Part shown: in pieces, positions 35,596 to 50,304 of the stretch
How the letters are laid out: each line of letters opens with the position of its first letter
How positions within the stretch are numbered: the stretch's first letter is position 1
Assembly: GCF_001632365.1 (NCBI RefSeq)
Contig: NW_024468519.1
Location: 134,831 to 198,830 of the forward strand
DNA length: 64,000 nucleotides
Source of the DNA: Laetiporus sulphureus 93-53
Taxonomy: Eukaryota > Basidiomycota > Agaricomycetes > Polyporales > Laetiporaceae
Direction: 5' to 3'
The notes under the pieces: generated by a model
What the model saw: only the letters and a program-made list of their open reading frames with translations
Databases searched by the model: none
Told to the model about the DNA's origin: nothing
Program-made: the position numbers and the translations under genes

Positions 35596-35813
35596 TGCGA
35601 ATGTCGAGTGTCCAGAGAAGGCTCTATCTGAACGCTTAGACGCTTGGTGTTTGTTGTGGCGTTGTGTACTACATACAACGCCACGTATATAGTCGATCGC
35701 GCCGAACGTGGCCGCACCCCCTATCCTCTGACGCCACAACCCTCTCACGCTGATCCTTACAAAAAACATCTCTAGTCGTTCTTTACATCTCTGATACTAC
35801 GTTAGCAAGCAAT
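35596..35813. promoter_or_regulatory. Divergent promoter between BMT5 and YSY6 homologues
   Basis: Only 218 bp separate the two start codons, so both genes must draw their promoters from this stretch. Confidence 0.6.
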
Positions 35814-36118
35814 ATGGTTTGTGTGCCTCTCTCGTCGCCTTGGAAAATGCTGAAGAGCAGACGGCTGTTGACAGCCCACTGAATTTGAGTTGCGCAAGCG
35901 GAACGCACAGTTCGCGGACAAGGCTCGTGCTGGCAAGAAGCCCACCAAATCATCTCGTCAAGAGGTGCTTGCGAAGCGTAATCCTCTCGGGCTTTGGGCC
36001 CTGGGAGTTATCCTCTTCGTCGTTGTGGGAGGAGGTACGATTGGGGTCTCGTGCGTCGGAAATGCACACTAACATGTGTCTAGTCATTCTGGAGCTTCTT
36101 CGATTACTGTTCCTTTAA
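35814..36118 (+). CDS. YSY6: RAMP4/Ysy6-like ER membrane protein, 65 aa
   Basis: Small tail-anchored protein of the translocon neighbourhood (stress-associated ER protein family). The best reading is exons 35814-35816, 35875-36034 and 36084-36118, which places the ATG alone in the first coding exon. The protein reads ELRKRNAQFADKARAGKK, a short basic segment SRQEVLAKRNPLGLW, then one membrane helix (ALGVILFVVVGGVILELL) at the very C-terminus, as expected. Alternatives for the first junction (donor at 35,824 with acceptor after 35,874 or 35,889) change only the first few residues. Confidence 0.88.
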
Positions 36119-36308
36119 AGGGCTTTGCTTTCCGCTACAGGCTGTCCGAAGATCGTGGTTGGTTCCACTAGTTTCCTCCTGCCTACAACCGGTCCTGTAT
36201 AGCTTGTATAAAAGGCAACATAATCGAGTGACACTACAGTCCTCAAACATCGTGTCGCAATACGCATTTAAAGGTGCTATGACAAACCATGAATATATTG
36301 TCTGAACT

Positions 36309-38222
<1,914 letters not shown>

Positions 38223-38616
38223 TGTCTATGCCCGATTTAAAGTTTTTCGCTACGCCAGACGATAGCTTGCCAGGTCAGACCAAGAGGGGGGCTGAGCACG
38301 AAGTTGTCGGAGAGTGGCAAGCCCGGTTGCTTCTTCCGTTCAAGCCTGGGCGCGACGCGTTATAACAGTGTGACGGAACGCGTCTACCGAATGCTGTCAC
38401 GCCTCTCGGTCACGCATTCAGGTGGCAGTATGTAGTCCAATGAGATCAAGGCCACCGCTGCAGCTATTGTTCCACTACCTAGCACAATGGAGAAGCGCGG
38501 ACGACATGAGGAGGTTGGACCAGCGTACAATGCTGCACTACCCACGCCTGTACATGCACAAGGCAACGCGTTCTAATGCGACAGGATTCAATAGGGAATG
38601 GGGTATGCCTCGAACG
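38223..38616. other. Intergenic, no gene seen
   Basis: Promoter side of the Msi1-type gene and 3' flank of the ATP synthase e gene. No further feature recognised. Confidence 0.4.
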
Positions 38617-39049
38617 TTATGATAACTCGGTTTCCCACTTAGCAAACAACTTCTCGAGGTCAAATCTAGGGTCCTCTGGATCCGTGACAACTGATGAAAA
38701 ATTATCGGTTAGCGAACCAATATTCAATAACGGAGTAGGACATGGATGTAGGTTGGGGATAATGACAAAGAGTGCAGCATTTGAAACTCACCACTACCCT
38801 TTGGGCCCTCCTGCTTCTTCTTCCACGCCTCTCTCGCTTGCGCTATTAGCTGTTCGCGCTCATGGATAGCGTGATGCAGTTTTTCCTCATCGTGTGCCTT
38901 TTGAAGTGTTCGGCGGTGTACAATCCCATACAACACGCCCGCCACAAGTGCGGAGTACCGGACAACCTGCAATAACACCGCACATCAACTGCGGAAACGC
39001 GATATCGGCGAGGCAGATGTAGACGTACATTGACCGTTGTAGATGCCAT
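38617..39049 (-). CDS. TIM11: ATP synthase subunit e, 89 aa
   Basis: Small inner-membrane subunit that helps dimerise mitochondrial ATP synthase. Three exons (39029-39049, 38792-38966, 38617-38690) join in phase. It shows the family layout: a short N-terminus, one membrane helix (VVRYSALVAGVLYGIVH) and then a long charged coiled segment (HDEEKLHHAIHEREQLIAQAREAWKK). The helix holds a small-residue pattern (ALVAG) rather than a perfect GxxxG. Confidence 0.9.
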
Positions 39050-40281
39050 TGGACTGCCAGCCTAATCCGAACCCCCGTGACAATAATCTGGCAGTGCGAG
39101 CGGGGTTGACTACCTGATGAGTTGGTGGAAATCGCACGTTCAAAGCTCTTCACGCATAACGGAGATTAAACGATTCCAGACGTACCAGTGAGCAATAGCA
39201 GTATGAGCGCACAATACCGAAGTTGTGCCTCCGCTATGCTGGGACTTGCGGGAATTTCAGGAAGGTGATTACGTGATATCGGCACGTGCCGTTGTCTGGC
39301 CACTTGTGACACCGGATTTAGTGAGCCTTGACTTGACGTTCACCTTCCACCAACGTACAAGCTTGTGTAACCTCCTAAACATCGAAAATATTGCATCCTC
39401 ACGACTCTCTGGCAGTCATATTGCCACTGTTATCTGGGAGGGCGATCTCTTACTGGAGCTTACCCGGCTGCAGGCAGATTCTGCCTCTCTCGCACCGAAT
39501 GGCCAGCAGACTGTCGATGCATATGGGCTTTGGACGATAATGGAATACCCTCAAATGATGGGTTATAAAACGATGTATTGAAGGCCACGGCGAAGGCTTA
39601 GTATGTCCAGCTATCCGGTGATTTAAGGAATTCATTTGGACATCTGTAGTGAGCTCTCGAGCGATAGTAAGCCTTCTATTGTGCGCTTTCCCCGCGACAC
39701 ATACGCATGTGGGAGGGCGTAAGTACGCTGTAGCGAGCACTCTGAGCCTGTGCCGTCTGGAACGGATGGGGTGAGCGACTATATTGATGACACAGACGCA
39801 TATATATATATATATGTGTATACCATTCTTCGGACTTTGCAGCTGTGTGGTGGCGACACACGGAAGACGCTTCTAGTCGTATCCATATGTAAGAGTGTAC
39901 TATTTTGTAGTCTCCGACCTCCAGTGGCCGGAGGTGCGGATAAATGTAGTAGAAGGCTACTTTGAACTCCCGCGATATCGGACCTCAGATTGCCAGAATA
40001 TGTCAGGTAGATTGCTCAATCAAGTAAGTTTTGTTTAGTAGAGCTTATACGTACGAGGTGGCACAACATGCAGCGTCGCCCCTCAAGTTCTTGAAGACTT
40101 GTCGCCTGCCTTTCTCTGAGCCTGCGCTGCGACTTTCTGGCACATGAGCGGCTCGTCGCACCGGAAAGCTGGCTATGCTGATGCACAGGACATGTTTCGC
40201 GTCTCTCCTTGGATAAGCTACGATCCATCACCCGACATCCGCAACGACGCTCTAGCGCGCAGTAACATTCACTTCTATAAC
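39050..40281. other. Long divergent intergenic region
   Basis: About 1.2 kb between two genes read outward. A 118-codon plus-strand frame at 39,225-39,581 has no recognised relative or neighbouring exon. A TA-repeat tract lies at about 39,800-39,815. Nothing else is supported. Confidence 0.4.
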
Positions 40282-41628
40282 ATGAGCGAGGACGTCGACA
40301 TGGATGCACCTCAGATCTCTACACTGCCAGAGGAGGAGACCCCCGAGCCGCAACCAGCCCGCACGTCCAAATTCCGGGTGAAGCTCCTTGTCAACGAGGG
40401 AAAGCGGTCTGGATCATTAGGAAGCTCATCCTCGCGCAAACCAGCGCAGGGGGCCAGTGATGAAGAAGACGAGGAGGAAGACGAGGAGGAAGACCAGCTC
40501 ATTGATGACGATGACGATGGCGAGATGAAGCTTCCGGCTGCCCCGATCGCTGCGCCCTCTACTAGCACCTCATCCAGCAAACGTGGTTCAGGGAGAGGCA
40601 GAGGAGGTCGTCGAAGAGGTGGAAAGACAGGTACGCCGTAGCTTTCTGTCCATTCCCTTTTAATAAAACCCGCGCTGACCCACTTTGCGTCCTCAGAGCC
40701 TGCGTTTTCGACAATAAGTCATGAACTGCAAGGTGGACCGGTTGATATCCCTCTCTCTGGCGCTAGCACCCCTCTGGCCGCTTCATCTGGTAGAAAGAAG
40801 GCAGGTGCTGGCAGGGGTGGCACAATTCAGCGGGCAATCAGGAAGAAGCCATCCCACTCAGCGTCGAAGCCTCCCAGAACGATTCCATCTATCCATAGAG
40901 ATGAGGTGGAAAGTATACTGAGCGAAAGTTAGTATTTGCATCTGTTCACAGTCGTTTGCTTAATCAGATGTCCATCAGCATATCCTGGCACTGCAGCTTC
41001 ATCCCCCCTCATGCGTGACGACCGGACGCCTGAGTCCGAATTGCCCATTCCACCAGCGATGCCAACTATGGTTTTGGACGACGGTGCTCTTGAAGGCGTG
41101 CCTCTTCCCGTCTACCCCCTACCTTCCAAACCATTCCCGGTTCAGCCACCCCCGAAGATTGGAACTGGGTTCGCGCCCGTCATGCCTCTCGACAAGAGTG
41201 GTAAATCAGTACGACGCTGGCGGCAGGTAAACCGCGAGATCCGAGGAATCGCGGGTGGCCGATGGTTTGCGCGTACCTGGGCTGGCGAGAAGGAGTCAGA
41301 GTATGCCTCCGCTGCCGCCACCCAAGCAGCGACACACGCCGCGCAGGTAGCTGCTGACCGTGAGGCCGCATCTGCTGCTGCTATGGTTGCTGCTGGCATC
41401 ACACTGCCCCCGAAACTCGCTGGTGCTTCTCTTGGAGCAACTTCGTTCGGAAAATCCACGAAGGCAAAGATGACGAAGTCAGTCTACTCTTCTACTCCTC
41501 CTTTTTTTGTACATCCTGATTAATATACTCCCAGCAGCATCTCTTCCCACACAACGAAGAAACGCAATAATGTTCAAGTTGCTAACACCTCTGGTGAGGT
41601 GCCGATCGTGGTATCCGCACTTCCGTAA
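40282..41628 (+). CDS. Nuclear acidic/basic protein, possible INO80 complex subunit (Ies4-like), 390 aa
   Basis: Four exons (40282-40630, 40697-40927, 40979-41477, 41535-41628) join in phase. The N-terminal half is low-complexity: FRVKLLVNEGKRSG, then a run of Asp and Glu, then Gly/Arg-rich (KRGSGRGRGGRRRGGK). A Pro-rich middle (VPLPVYPLPSKPFPVQPPP) leads to the best conserved-looking part, VRRWRQVNREIRGIAGGRWFARTW, and an Ala-rich helix. The F-R-V-K-L start and the RWR...GG...W block resemble Ies4 of the INO80 chromatin remodeller, but I am only moderately sure. The start at 40,282 (MSEDVDMDAP) is preferred over an in-frame ATG at 40,144. The last intron ends in CAGCAG, so two in-frame acceptors are possible. 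Confidence 0.6.
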
Positions 41629-41955
41629 TCATGGATCTTATGTTGCATATCGTACCTTAGGTTTTTTATAGTCTTTTAGAATCATTTTCCTGTGTCTCGT
41701 CAGGATCGTTGCTGTGATATTTTCCTTGAGCTACGCGTTGCAATCGAATTCCTCATAAGTTGGTGCCACACTTAGTATCACGTGCGCCGCGGCTCCACTG
41801 GTCCACTGGTACACGCTACAGCGCTAGGCAGTCCAGTTCGACGCGTTCTACAGATCGGCTTGCACTACACACTACATAGCACTCTTGCTCGGTGGCCCTG
41901 GACTCCTGCACAACAGGTGTCGTTGAGCGCACAACAAGCCGGGACAGATTCTCCT
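41629..41955. other. Intergenic, no gene seen
   Basis: Tandem gap between the Ies4-like gene and DOP1. The frame is open upstream of the DOP1 start from about 41,782, but with no family match; it is probably 5' untranslated sequence. Confidence 0.4.
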
Positions 41956-44900
41956 ATGTCAACAAGTAATTCGCCCCAGATTGTTGCCCCTGAACCTGCG
42001 AAGAGAGATCTGCCATGGTCATCATTACGAGGGAGTGAGCGTGGTCAGTATGAGCACTACATCTATCCGGTGCGGGACTCAGTAGCAAAATGCTCAGTGT
42101 CAACTCCACCGGCATACAAATCTGATCCGAAATACAAGAAATACACGCAACAGGTTGAGAAATGCCTAAATTCCTTCGATAGTGTGCATGAATGGGCAGA
42201 CTTCATATCGTTCCTCAAGCAACTGCTCAAGGTTAGTCTGACCTCCTAGGCCTGACCACTACTTAGTTAGTTTGTGTGTAGACGTTTCAAGCCTATGAGC
42301 AGTTCAAAGAGATACCCCGCAAGCTCGTAGTCGCAAAACGTCTTTCACAATGCCTGAACCCTGCGTTGCCTACCGGCGTCCACCAGCGCGCGCTGGACGT
42401 GTACTCGCATATTCTCGCCGTCCTAGGAGTATGTCGTATCGGAGAATTATAATGCTCGTGTAGTGCTCACTTCTCCTCTCATCAGACAGAGGGTCTGCAC
42501 CGCGATCTGGCGCTTTGGTCTTCTGGGCTGTTCCCATTCTTTGAATATGCAGCCACCTCGGTGAAAGTGAGTGCACAACCGCCGAGCAGTCCGACCTTGC
42601 TGACAACCCGATAGCCGACGTTATTGAACATCTTCGATACGTACTACTTGCCTTTACAAAGCGGTCTGCGTCCGATCATGAAATCCTTCATACTTGCCTT
42701 GCTGCCGGGATTGGAAGAGGAGACTGGAGAATACTTCGAGAAGGTGTTGAGTCTGCTGGATCGCATATCTGGGACAGTCTCCCAGTCGTACTTCTTTCAA
42801 AACATCTGGCTGATCATGCTGACCATGCCATCCGCTCGAGGCACCTCGCTGAATTTCCTTTCCAGAAGGCTTCCGACCTTGAAGGCTGATGAAGGTATGT
42901 TGTCTTCGTTCGCGTGCGGAATACCAGAATTTTGACTCATTCAGATGGGGAATAGATATCAGTTTCATTGTGGGCCGCGATATTGGTCTGATGATTCGCG
43001 CCTTCTCCACCGCATTGGAAGACGATGACCTTCTTGTTCGAAGAGGTGCTCTCGATCTGTTGCTTCAGTCGCTCCGCATCGACGGCGTCGCATTCAGACG
43101 TGCCCAGCATGAAGATCGTACGATTCTCATGCATGCAGCAAGTAGCGTAGTACTCAGGAGAGATCTCTCGTTGAACCGGAGGTTGTATTCCTGGCTACTC
43201 GGACCTCATGAAGATAGCCAGCGTCAAATCGAATACTTCAAAGCGCATGCTCTCGATTTACTGCGATCCACCCTCAGGGTATGATTTTGCACCTAAAACG
43301 CTCGATGTATTATCTCATCACTCTCTCGGTAGGATGAGATGTTCAGTCCTTTGGCGGATTACTCGCCATCTCGGCCATATAAAATCTTTGTTTCCCTCCT
43401 GGACAAATGGGAGATTGGCTTCCCACTGACAGAGGTTCTTGTCTATGATGCCTTCAAGGCATTGAAAGCCACCATTGAAGCAGGTTCTGATTCCGGTGAC
43501 GACGTAAGGCCAATAAGCGACCAGGCTGTCCCTTTCTCACAATGCTTGCCTTTAGCTGAGCATTACTGCAAGTACAGTATATGAAGCGGTCGAGCCCCAG
43601 CTTCTATGGAAGCAAATGTTCACCGCCATCTACAACGAGGTCGCATTAGAAAAGTCTCGAACCGAGGTGCGTCTGCGTTCATGATGAAGTGGAAATCTAA
43701 AAGATCTCCGCAATAATCCTGTAGGCTTGCGATATGGTGCAATATCTCCTAGTGAATGTCCACACACAGGATGAGGAAATTGAAACGATCCATTTGCCTA
43801 TCATATTTGCCGCTATTGCAGAGATGCTAATGGTATGTTCATCATGTGGTGCTGTCTCCAACATAATGGTGCTACCATTCCGTATCCAGGACCATATTGA
43901 TCGGCTACAGGGGACATCCATCCTACGAATCCTGTCCTTACAGCAAGAGGTCCTTGGGCGCATCTCTCCAGCGGTGGATTTCCTATCTCTCCCGAAGCTA
44001 TCGAATGATTTACAATCAGCGATAAGCGAGGGCCCTTCTTCCTTCGCTTGCGCATTCTATGGCATACAGAGCTATGCGCGCCCTCGCGCGAGAAGTTCAT
44101 CCAATGTTCCGCTGGCGACAATTATCGAAGATCTTACACTGCTTAGCATAACCGGCGCGACGTCTCTGCTATCGACTCCGAGCGATCTGGGACAGGCCCG
44201 AGGGATTCTCATCCGGTCCCTATTACTCTTGGATCTTTTTACTTTGAGGGTCGATAGCGCTAGGTCGACGCCCCTTGTCGTCTCATGGGATCCCGCTCAA
44301 TGGTTGTCGGTCTTCTTACGGTGTTCAGATACGGAGGTGAGCGATGCTCGCATTGTCTACCTGAAATTGATCGATGTTGATCAGAATGAGATCAGAGGGT
44401 AACGTTCAACATCGTGGATCGTATCATCAGTACGTCGGTCAGGTTGCATGGCTCTAATGCGTTTCAACCGAAGCTCTCGATCGGGGAGTGGTCGACCATC
44501 TCAACATTGGTTACCTCTGTAAGTGCAAGCGGATACAATCAAAGCGCTGCTGATGGTAACGAATGAACAGCTTCTGCGATATTTACGCTTACCCTGGGCA
44601 GCCCATCATAGCCGTGCTGTCTCCCTGGTGTGGTCGCTGGATGCAATCGGTCACAGACGGCACGTCGAATCCGCAATCTCTCGACGAATGTCCTCCCGAG
44701 ATCCTACTGAGGTTGAGATTTCATGCGAAATTTTTGGCACCCTCTGGAGATTGACAGGTAGTCAGTTATCCTAAACGTGAGGTTAGATGCTCATCTGCCA
44801 TATGCAGACGATGATATTGTGCCAGGGTCCAGGTTGAAAGTACCGATGATGATTGTCCTGGACACCTTGAAGAGCGGGGATCCTACGTTTCGCCGGATCG

Positions 44901-47900
44901 GAGAGACGTGGATGCGCTGTAGCCTGAAGTCGTACTTGCGGTGAGTATGTAAGCTGCTGTTGGCACTGCATCTGACATGCTCTAGGGTACTGGATCCACT
45001 CCTATTTGACTTATCAGATCCTTCGATCCGCCGTACGAATGCTACGACAGATCTTAACAGCAAGATATTAGAGGGATTTTACTACGAACGTCCGTTCGAC
45101 CAGCGTTACATCAATCACGCACTGGAGACGTTGCTCTCTGTCATCAAATTTGGCGGTCAAGGATTCACCAGGATTGCTCGTACTACACCGATCGTCCGTT
45201 CTCTCTATCCCGACCTGCTTCAGCGATTACAATCTGGTAAGAGGAGAATTCGCCAGATTTGCGTATGGGTTGACTCATTGTCCCAAGCTGGTGTCAGCTT
45301 TGCCGAGGCGACGTATATGGAGGTCTTATTGTATCTGCTGCTCCGGTGAGGTTGTTTCCCATCTCACTCGGTAATGTGACTGAACAACGCTCCTTAGGTT
45401 CCTGCAGTCTGAGCCTCGGCCCGCGCTTGCGCTTACGATGTCCCCGCTCAATGTCTCCTCACAAGCCAACTCGATCGAATTGCTTCAGGCCCTGGTCTCC
45501 CGCGGGGAGATCGAGTTCCCTCTCTTGCAGACTATTGAGGCTGCCATTGTCAAGAAGTTGTATATATGCGTGCATACAGGGCGTTTGGACCTGCAAAACA
45601 AGTTGCTGCACCTCTTACATTCCATCATCTCAGCGTCCACCTCTGGCGCATCCATGCATCCGGGAAGGGGATCCCTCCTACTCCCTGGTGGAGCTGTGGA
45701 CGGAGTTCCGTCGACGGGCCCACCGGACGCGGACGCAGAAACGTATGCGGTCAATCCTTTACTAATCCAGACATTGTTGGACGGTATTTCCCGACCGACC
45801 AACCGTCCCATTTTACAACACTGGCTTGACTTCATCCTTATGACAATACCGCAATTTCAAGACCTCCTGCACTCGTGTGTCGATCCTGTCTGCGATGGAA
45901 TATGCAGACAGCTATGGTTTGCTCTGAATGACCTTCGCAAGATCTCAATCAAAGGCGAAGCAGATGATGACGTCGAGACCACGACAACCGACGCTGACTT
46001 CATAATGCTTCTCACTGCTCTGGAACGTCTAGTGCTCCTCAGTTTTTCTCAGGTCCCAGAGACTCATCAAACGGATGAAGAATATTCCGCACCAGGCCAG
46101 GAATCCAGTGGTCTCCTCGGTTATGTTTCGAACGTTTTCAGCTCGGAAGCTCCAGGAGTGACCGAAGAGCCATTGGCGGTTCGTGCGAGCGAAAATGTAT
46201 ATGCCTTTGAGTTGACGATGTGTTTAATCAGTCTTCCGACTATCATGCCTTGCATGAAGCTGTTCGCGTGCTATATGCTTTGTGGGACAATCTGGCAGCA
46301 TCGACTTCACGATTGTTTGATATATCCATATATTCTAAGGCCAGGAATAGGAGTCGCAAGGTCCTTGAACATCTTTTCCGCGCACATTCGACCATGGTCC
46401 TCGAGTCTATCATTGACTGTTGGCAAAGGGAACCAGTACGTCCCCATGCACTAGATCTGCTGGTCGCATTGACTATAAATGCGAAAATGACTTCAGGGAA
46501 CGATTGGAATATTCGAGATCGTGGACATCCTCGCATCCAGCTCGCAGAACGTCGTACACATGTTGTGCGAAAGCATATCCTCACGTAATCCCAACGTCGC
46601 GGATAAATCAAGGAAGTCATCCGTGCTTGCTAATTTGTACGACAACGGTCAGTGTTGTTTCAGTGGTTATTGACACCTATGTACCTCCAGATCCGATTTG
46701 ACAATTCTCGATTTCCTGGAACATTACACCGAACGTCTTGAGGGTCCATTGGCACTGCAAGTCTGGGCTCGCTTTCTGCAGTTGATTAAGGAGACCGTGG
46801 CCACGTTACGCGAGTTTAAGGTGCAAGCATATCCGATGTTGAGGTGAGCTCGTTGTGATCTATCGTGGATTTCGTTTTGATACTTTAGGCTCCTTAGATG
46901 TTTCACAGTCTTGGCCGACAAAGTCTGCCAGACTACGGCAGTAGAGGATCGTCGCATACGCAAGGAGCTGCAGGTGATATATGGTGCGTTACAACGTGCT
47001 TGGGGCTTGCTGACGTGAGAATAGGACAACTACAGCAAATTGTTAGATCTCTGCGTCCTCGCTGGGCGTCCCTACGATCAAGGCTCCTGGATCCGTCGTA
47101 CGCCGCGCGACACTCTGACTGTGAACGGCGGAACCTCATCTCTTCCTCGTGGTATGTGGTATGTAGCTGAGAGCAGTCTGATGCGTAATATCTCGACAGT
47201 AGCATCGGACGGCAAGTTGGACGAGAAGATCAATGCAAGCTCGACGTCGCTCCCCGAGTCCATCAGACCAGCGTATGGATCGGAACTTATCGAACAGGTG
47301 ATTCTCGTGTCATGGCCCTTAGATTCTTGCTCATACCATAAAGATCAACCTATACATCGCGTCTAGCGTGCTACCCAATCTGCGAAGGTTCTTCCCGGAA
47401 GCTGACAAGGTCCTTGCGGCATGCAATAGCATCGTCTACAACGTGATTACGCCGTCGTTGAAGGGAAAGGCAAGGTAAGACATTGTTCACCGGTCCAGTG
47501 ATGATCGCTCATTTCAGAATGCAAGGCCACTAGACATTGACAGCAGTGTGGTGTCATTGTTTCAAGAGTTGACCAAGATCGGATCCGCTCTGAAAGCATG
47601 GCGGGGACCAGTGACTGAGGCGCTCTATGACAACCGTTGCTTCAACTCGACTCCTGATGCCGGTGCCAATTGGAGAGTCATGATCAAGTCTTTCTTCGAC
47701 ACGGACAAGACAGCTCTGACGGAGCTGCTAGGTGAGCTACATATCACCGAATGGTTCATGCATGCATAGTGATCACTCTCAGGCAAGATCACCACCGCGC
47801 CGTCCGCAAACATATTCACGAACCGGGAATATGAGATGTTGTTGCGTTCTCTCAACCTCCGCAGGCTCTCCTACGTGCTGCTATCTGGAGAGAAGAATCA

Positions 47901-48708
47901 CTTCTTGGTGCACCTGCCAATCATACAGGAGAAGCTGGTTGACACATTGCGCAACGTCATCGCACCAGTAGTGCAGAGCGAGGTCTACTTATGCGTGCGG
48001 GTGCTGTTGTGCCGTCTTTCACCTCACAATCTCTCGAGCTTTTGGCCTGTCATATTGACGGAAATGGTACGATGTGCACTCGTAGTGATATCGTTCAGTG
48101 AGCTGACGCCCTCTGTTGTCGATAGTATCGGCTGTTCGAGCAAGCCTTGATAAGCCTGCCATCTGATGGCTCAGAAGAGCTGGGGCTGATACTGGCCGCG
48201 TGCAAGCTGTTGGATTTGCTCTTGGTCCTTCAGACAGAAGAGTTTCAGACGTACGCTATCATGAGCATTCTGATCAGGTGTGCCGCTGACAGGCTACGGC
48301 TTCTTAGACATCAGTGGATCTTTATTACGGATACCGTTGATGCGATCTACCGCCCAGACGACTGGTTCCCAGAGGCCATGTTGGATCGGATGGCGGAAGT
48401 CACCAATAAGCTACCCTTGGACGAGGTGCGTCTCAAATATCTTGAACCTGTAGTTATCGTCTAAGCGTGAAACATAGAATGATGCGCAATGCGTCTTGGG
48501 AACGGCCCCAACGCCGACCGTGGATACCAAATCCATGCGACGACCCATGCTGCGGTCACTCAGGCAGATCGACAGCATCCGAGACCTGGGACCGTTTTTC
48601 TCTAGCGCGAGCATCGCATCGTACGAGAGTGTCTACAACAGCGGTGGGAACATTGACTGGGAGGCGGTGGAGCGAGGACTGTTGGAGGACATGTTTGACG
48701 GGAGATGA
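41956..48708 (+). CDS. DOP1: Dopey/DOP1 family protein, roughly 1900 aa
   Basis: Very large leucine-rich cytosolic protein that works with Mon2 in endosome-Golgi traffic. Many short introns (about 18). The conserved Dopey N-terminal region is clear: SDPKYKKYTQQVEKCLNSF, then WADFISFLKQLLKTFQAY, LVVAKRLSQCLNPALPTGVHQ, LDVYSHILAVLG, ALWSSGLFPFFEYA and LPLQSGLRPIMKSF. Later exons form a long helical repeat region (for example LEGFYYERPFDQRYINHAL, LLQALVSRGEIEFPLLQ, QHWLDFILMTIPQFQDLL), and the C-terminus has LFQELTKIGSALKAWRGPVTEALYD and LRRLSYVLLSGEKNHFL before the final MRRPMLRSLRQIDSIRD. Start taken at ATG 41,956. Convergent with the EF-hand gene. Confidence 0.92.
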
Positions 48709-48983
48709 TATGCCCTTTGAGCTAGGGCCGCATTGGACTGTAGGAAGCCTGTGCAGGATTTAGTATACTTCTCCGTGTAATGAATCTTTTGAGTTCCGAT
48801 CAGATGAGTGCCGATGCGACGCATCGGAGCGCAGGCGCATATCCACTGGCAACGCTGATAGGGCGTTGCGCCCAAAGGTTTGTAGTAATAGCACATGTCC
48901 AATGCCCAGCACATACGACCAAAATGCCTTGACATAAACACTCATACATTACATTCATAAGCCAACCGGCCCCGAACGAAAGA

Positions 48984-50304
48984 TTAGAAATCGCCCCAGG
49001 TGCGGCGGAACTTGTACTGCATTCCGTCCTGCGCGTCAGCATGCGTATCATCATCGAGAGCTGGGTAAAGGGGTACGGTACCTTGTACGGCAAGTTCTTT
49101 CTGCGCACGTAGGATGGATGAGTTAACACCGGCCCGGACACGTAAGAACCAAGAAACAATGACACGCACTTGAGCCGATCTGATGGCGACTTGGGAGGCT
49201 TGTACCCCGCCTCGCCCTCACCCCACTGGCCGTCTGCCTTTGCGCTTGCGTAGCGTTTCACCGGGTCGTCCTCCTCGGGCTTGGTACGCTGCACGCGCGG
49301 GACCGTCCGTGCGTTGGCGCGCGCCTCGCGCTCCGGCTCATCGGGCTCGTCGTGCTGCGCGAGGGCCTCCTCGACGGTGATGCCTTGGAAGCGCGCCTCG
49401 CGTTCTGCTTCTTGGCGCTCGATATTCTCGTGCTGCGCGAAGTGCTCGATGTCCTCGGGGTGTGTGTAGGACTCGTCGGTTTGGGTTTCTGGGGTGGAGT
49501 GGAATTGCTCTGTGGGATGGTGCAGGGTTAGCTGGTGGGGAGACTGGAGGCTGGCGCGAGAATTGCGCACCTTCGTGGTGAAGGAAGAACTCTGATGGCC
49601 ATGAACAGAAGTGAAGATTTATGAACGTGAGGTCTGCAGCTCATAATGGGATGGACGGACCGCTCTCCACATCGTAATGGTGTCCCTCCGCACCGAGATC
49701 GTCAAAATTCGGAAGCCCGTCGAAACCAACAGCGACGAACTCTTCCATCGTGATCTTTCCATCCTTATCCTTGTCGAGCTTGGCAAGTACGGTGTTCACG
49801 ATGTGGTCTGCCTTTTCTTGGTGCTGGATCTCATCCTGCAGAAATGTCCCTCAGCTGGCCGTGGAGCAGCATCAAGAAACGTTCGCACTTTTGACTTCTT
49901 CTGCGAGTAGACATGATGCACGCCGTATATCGCTTCTATCTCCTCCCGATCCCAGACACCGTCGCTGGACCTTGCATTAAGTTAGGCAACCATGAAACGT
50001 TTATGCGAACGTACCGGTTCAGATCATGCAACTGGAAGAAACTTGGTGTGTCAAAGGAGTCACTGAAGCATATCTCGAGTCAGACTAGGCGTCGCGTGCA
50101 AAGCCGAAAGCCTCACATATGGTGCTCAGAGGCCATCTGCGAATTAACAGTAAGCACGAGATAATCGACGTGGTGATGGTAGGAATCACGTACGTGTTTC
50201 TGGGCATACTGCTGAACAGTCTCTCCAGCTTCAGGTCCATCGTTTCCGTGCGCCGCGGTGAGGTGTGTGAAGGCAAAGAATGCGAGACTCGGCAGGAGGT
50301 GCAT
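48984..50304 (-). CDS. SSP120: Secreted/luminal EF-hand protein, nucleobindin/Ssp120-like, about 300 aa
   Basis: About eight exons. A signal peptide (MHLLPSLAFFAFTHLTAAHG) precedes DSFDTPSFFQLHDLNRDGVWDREEIEAIYG, a first EF-hand, then a linker and a second EF-hand with a perfect loop (DKDKDGKITMEEF). The C-terminal half is highly charged and helical (EDIEHFAQHENIERQEAEREARF), then SPSDRLKKELAVQGTVP. Yeast Ssp120 is a luminal secretory-pathway protein of this design that binds cargo receptors Emp46/47; animal nucleobindins are relatives. Calcium binding is expected from loop residues; the cargo role is by analogy only. Confidence 0.85.
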
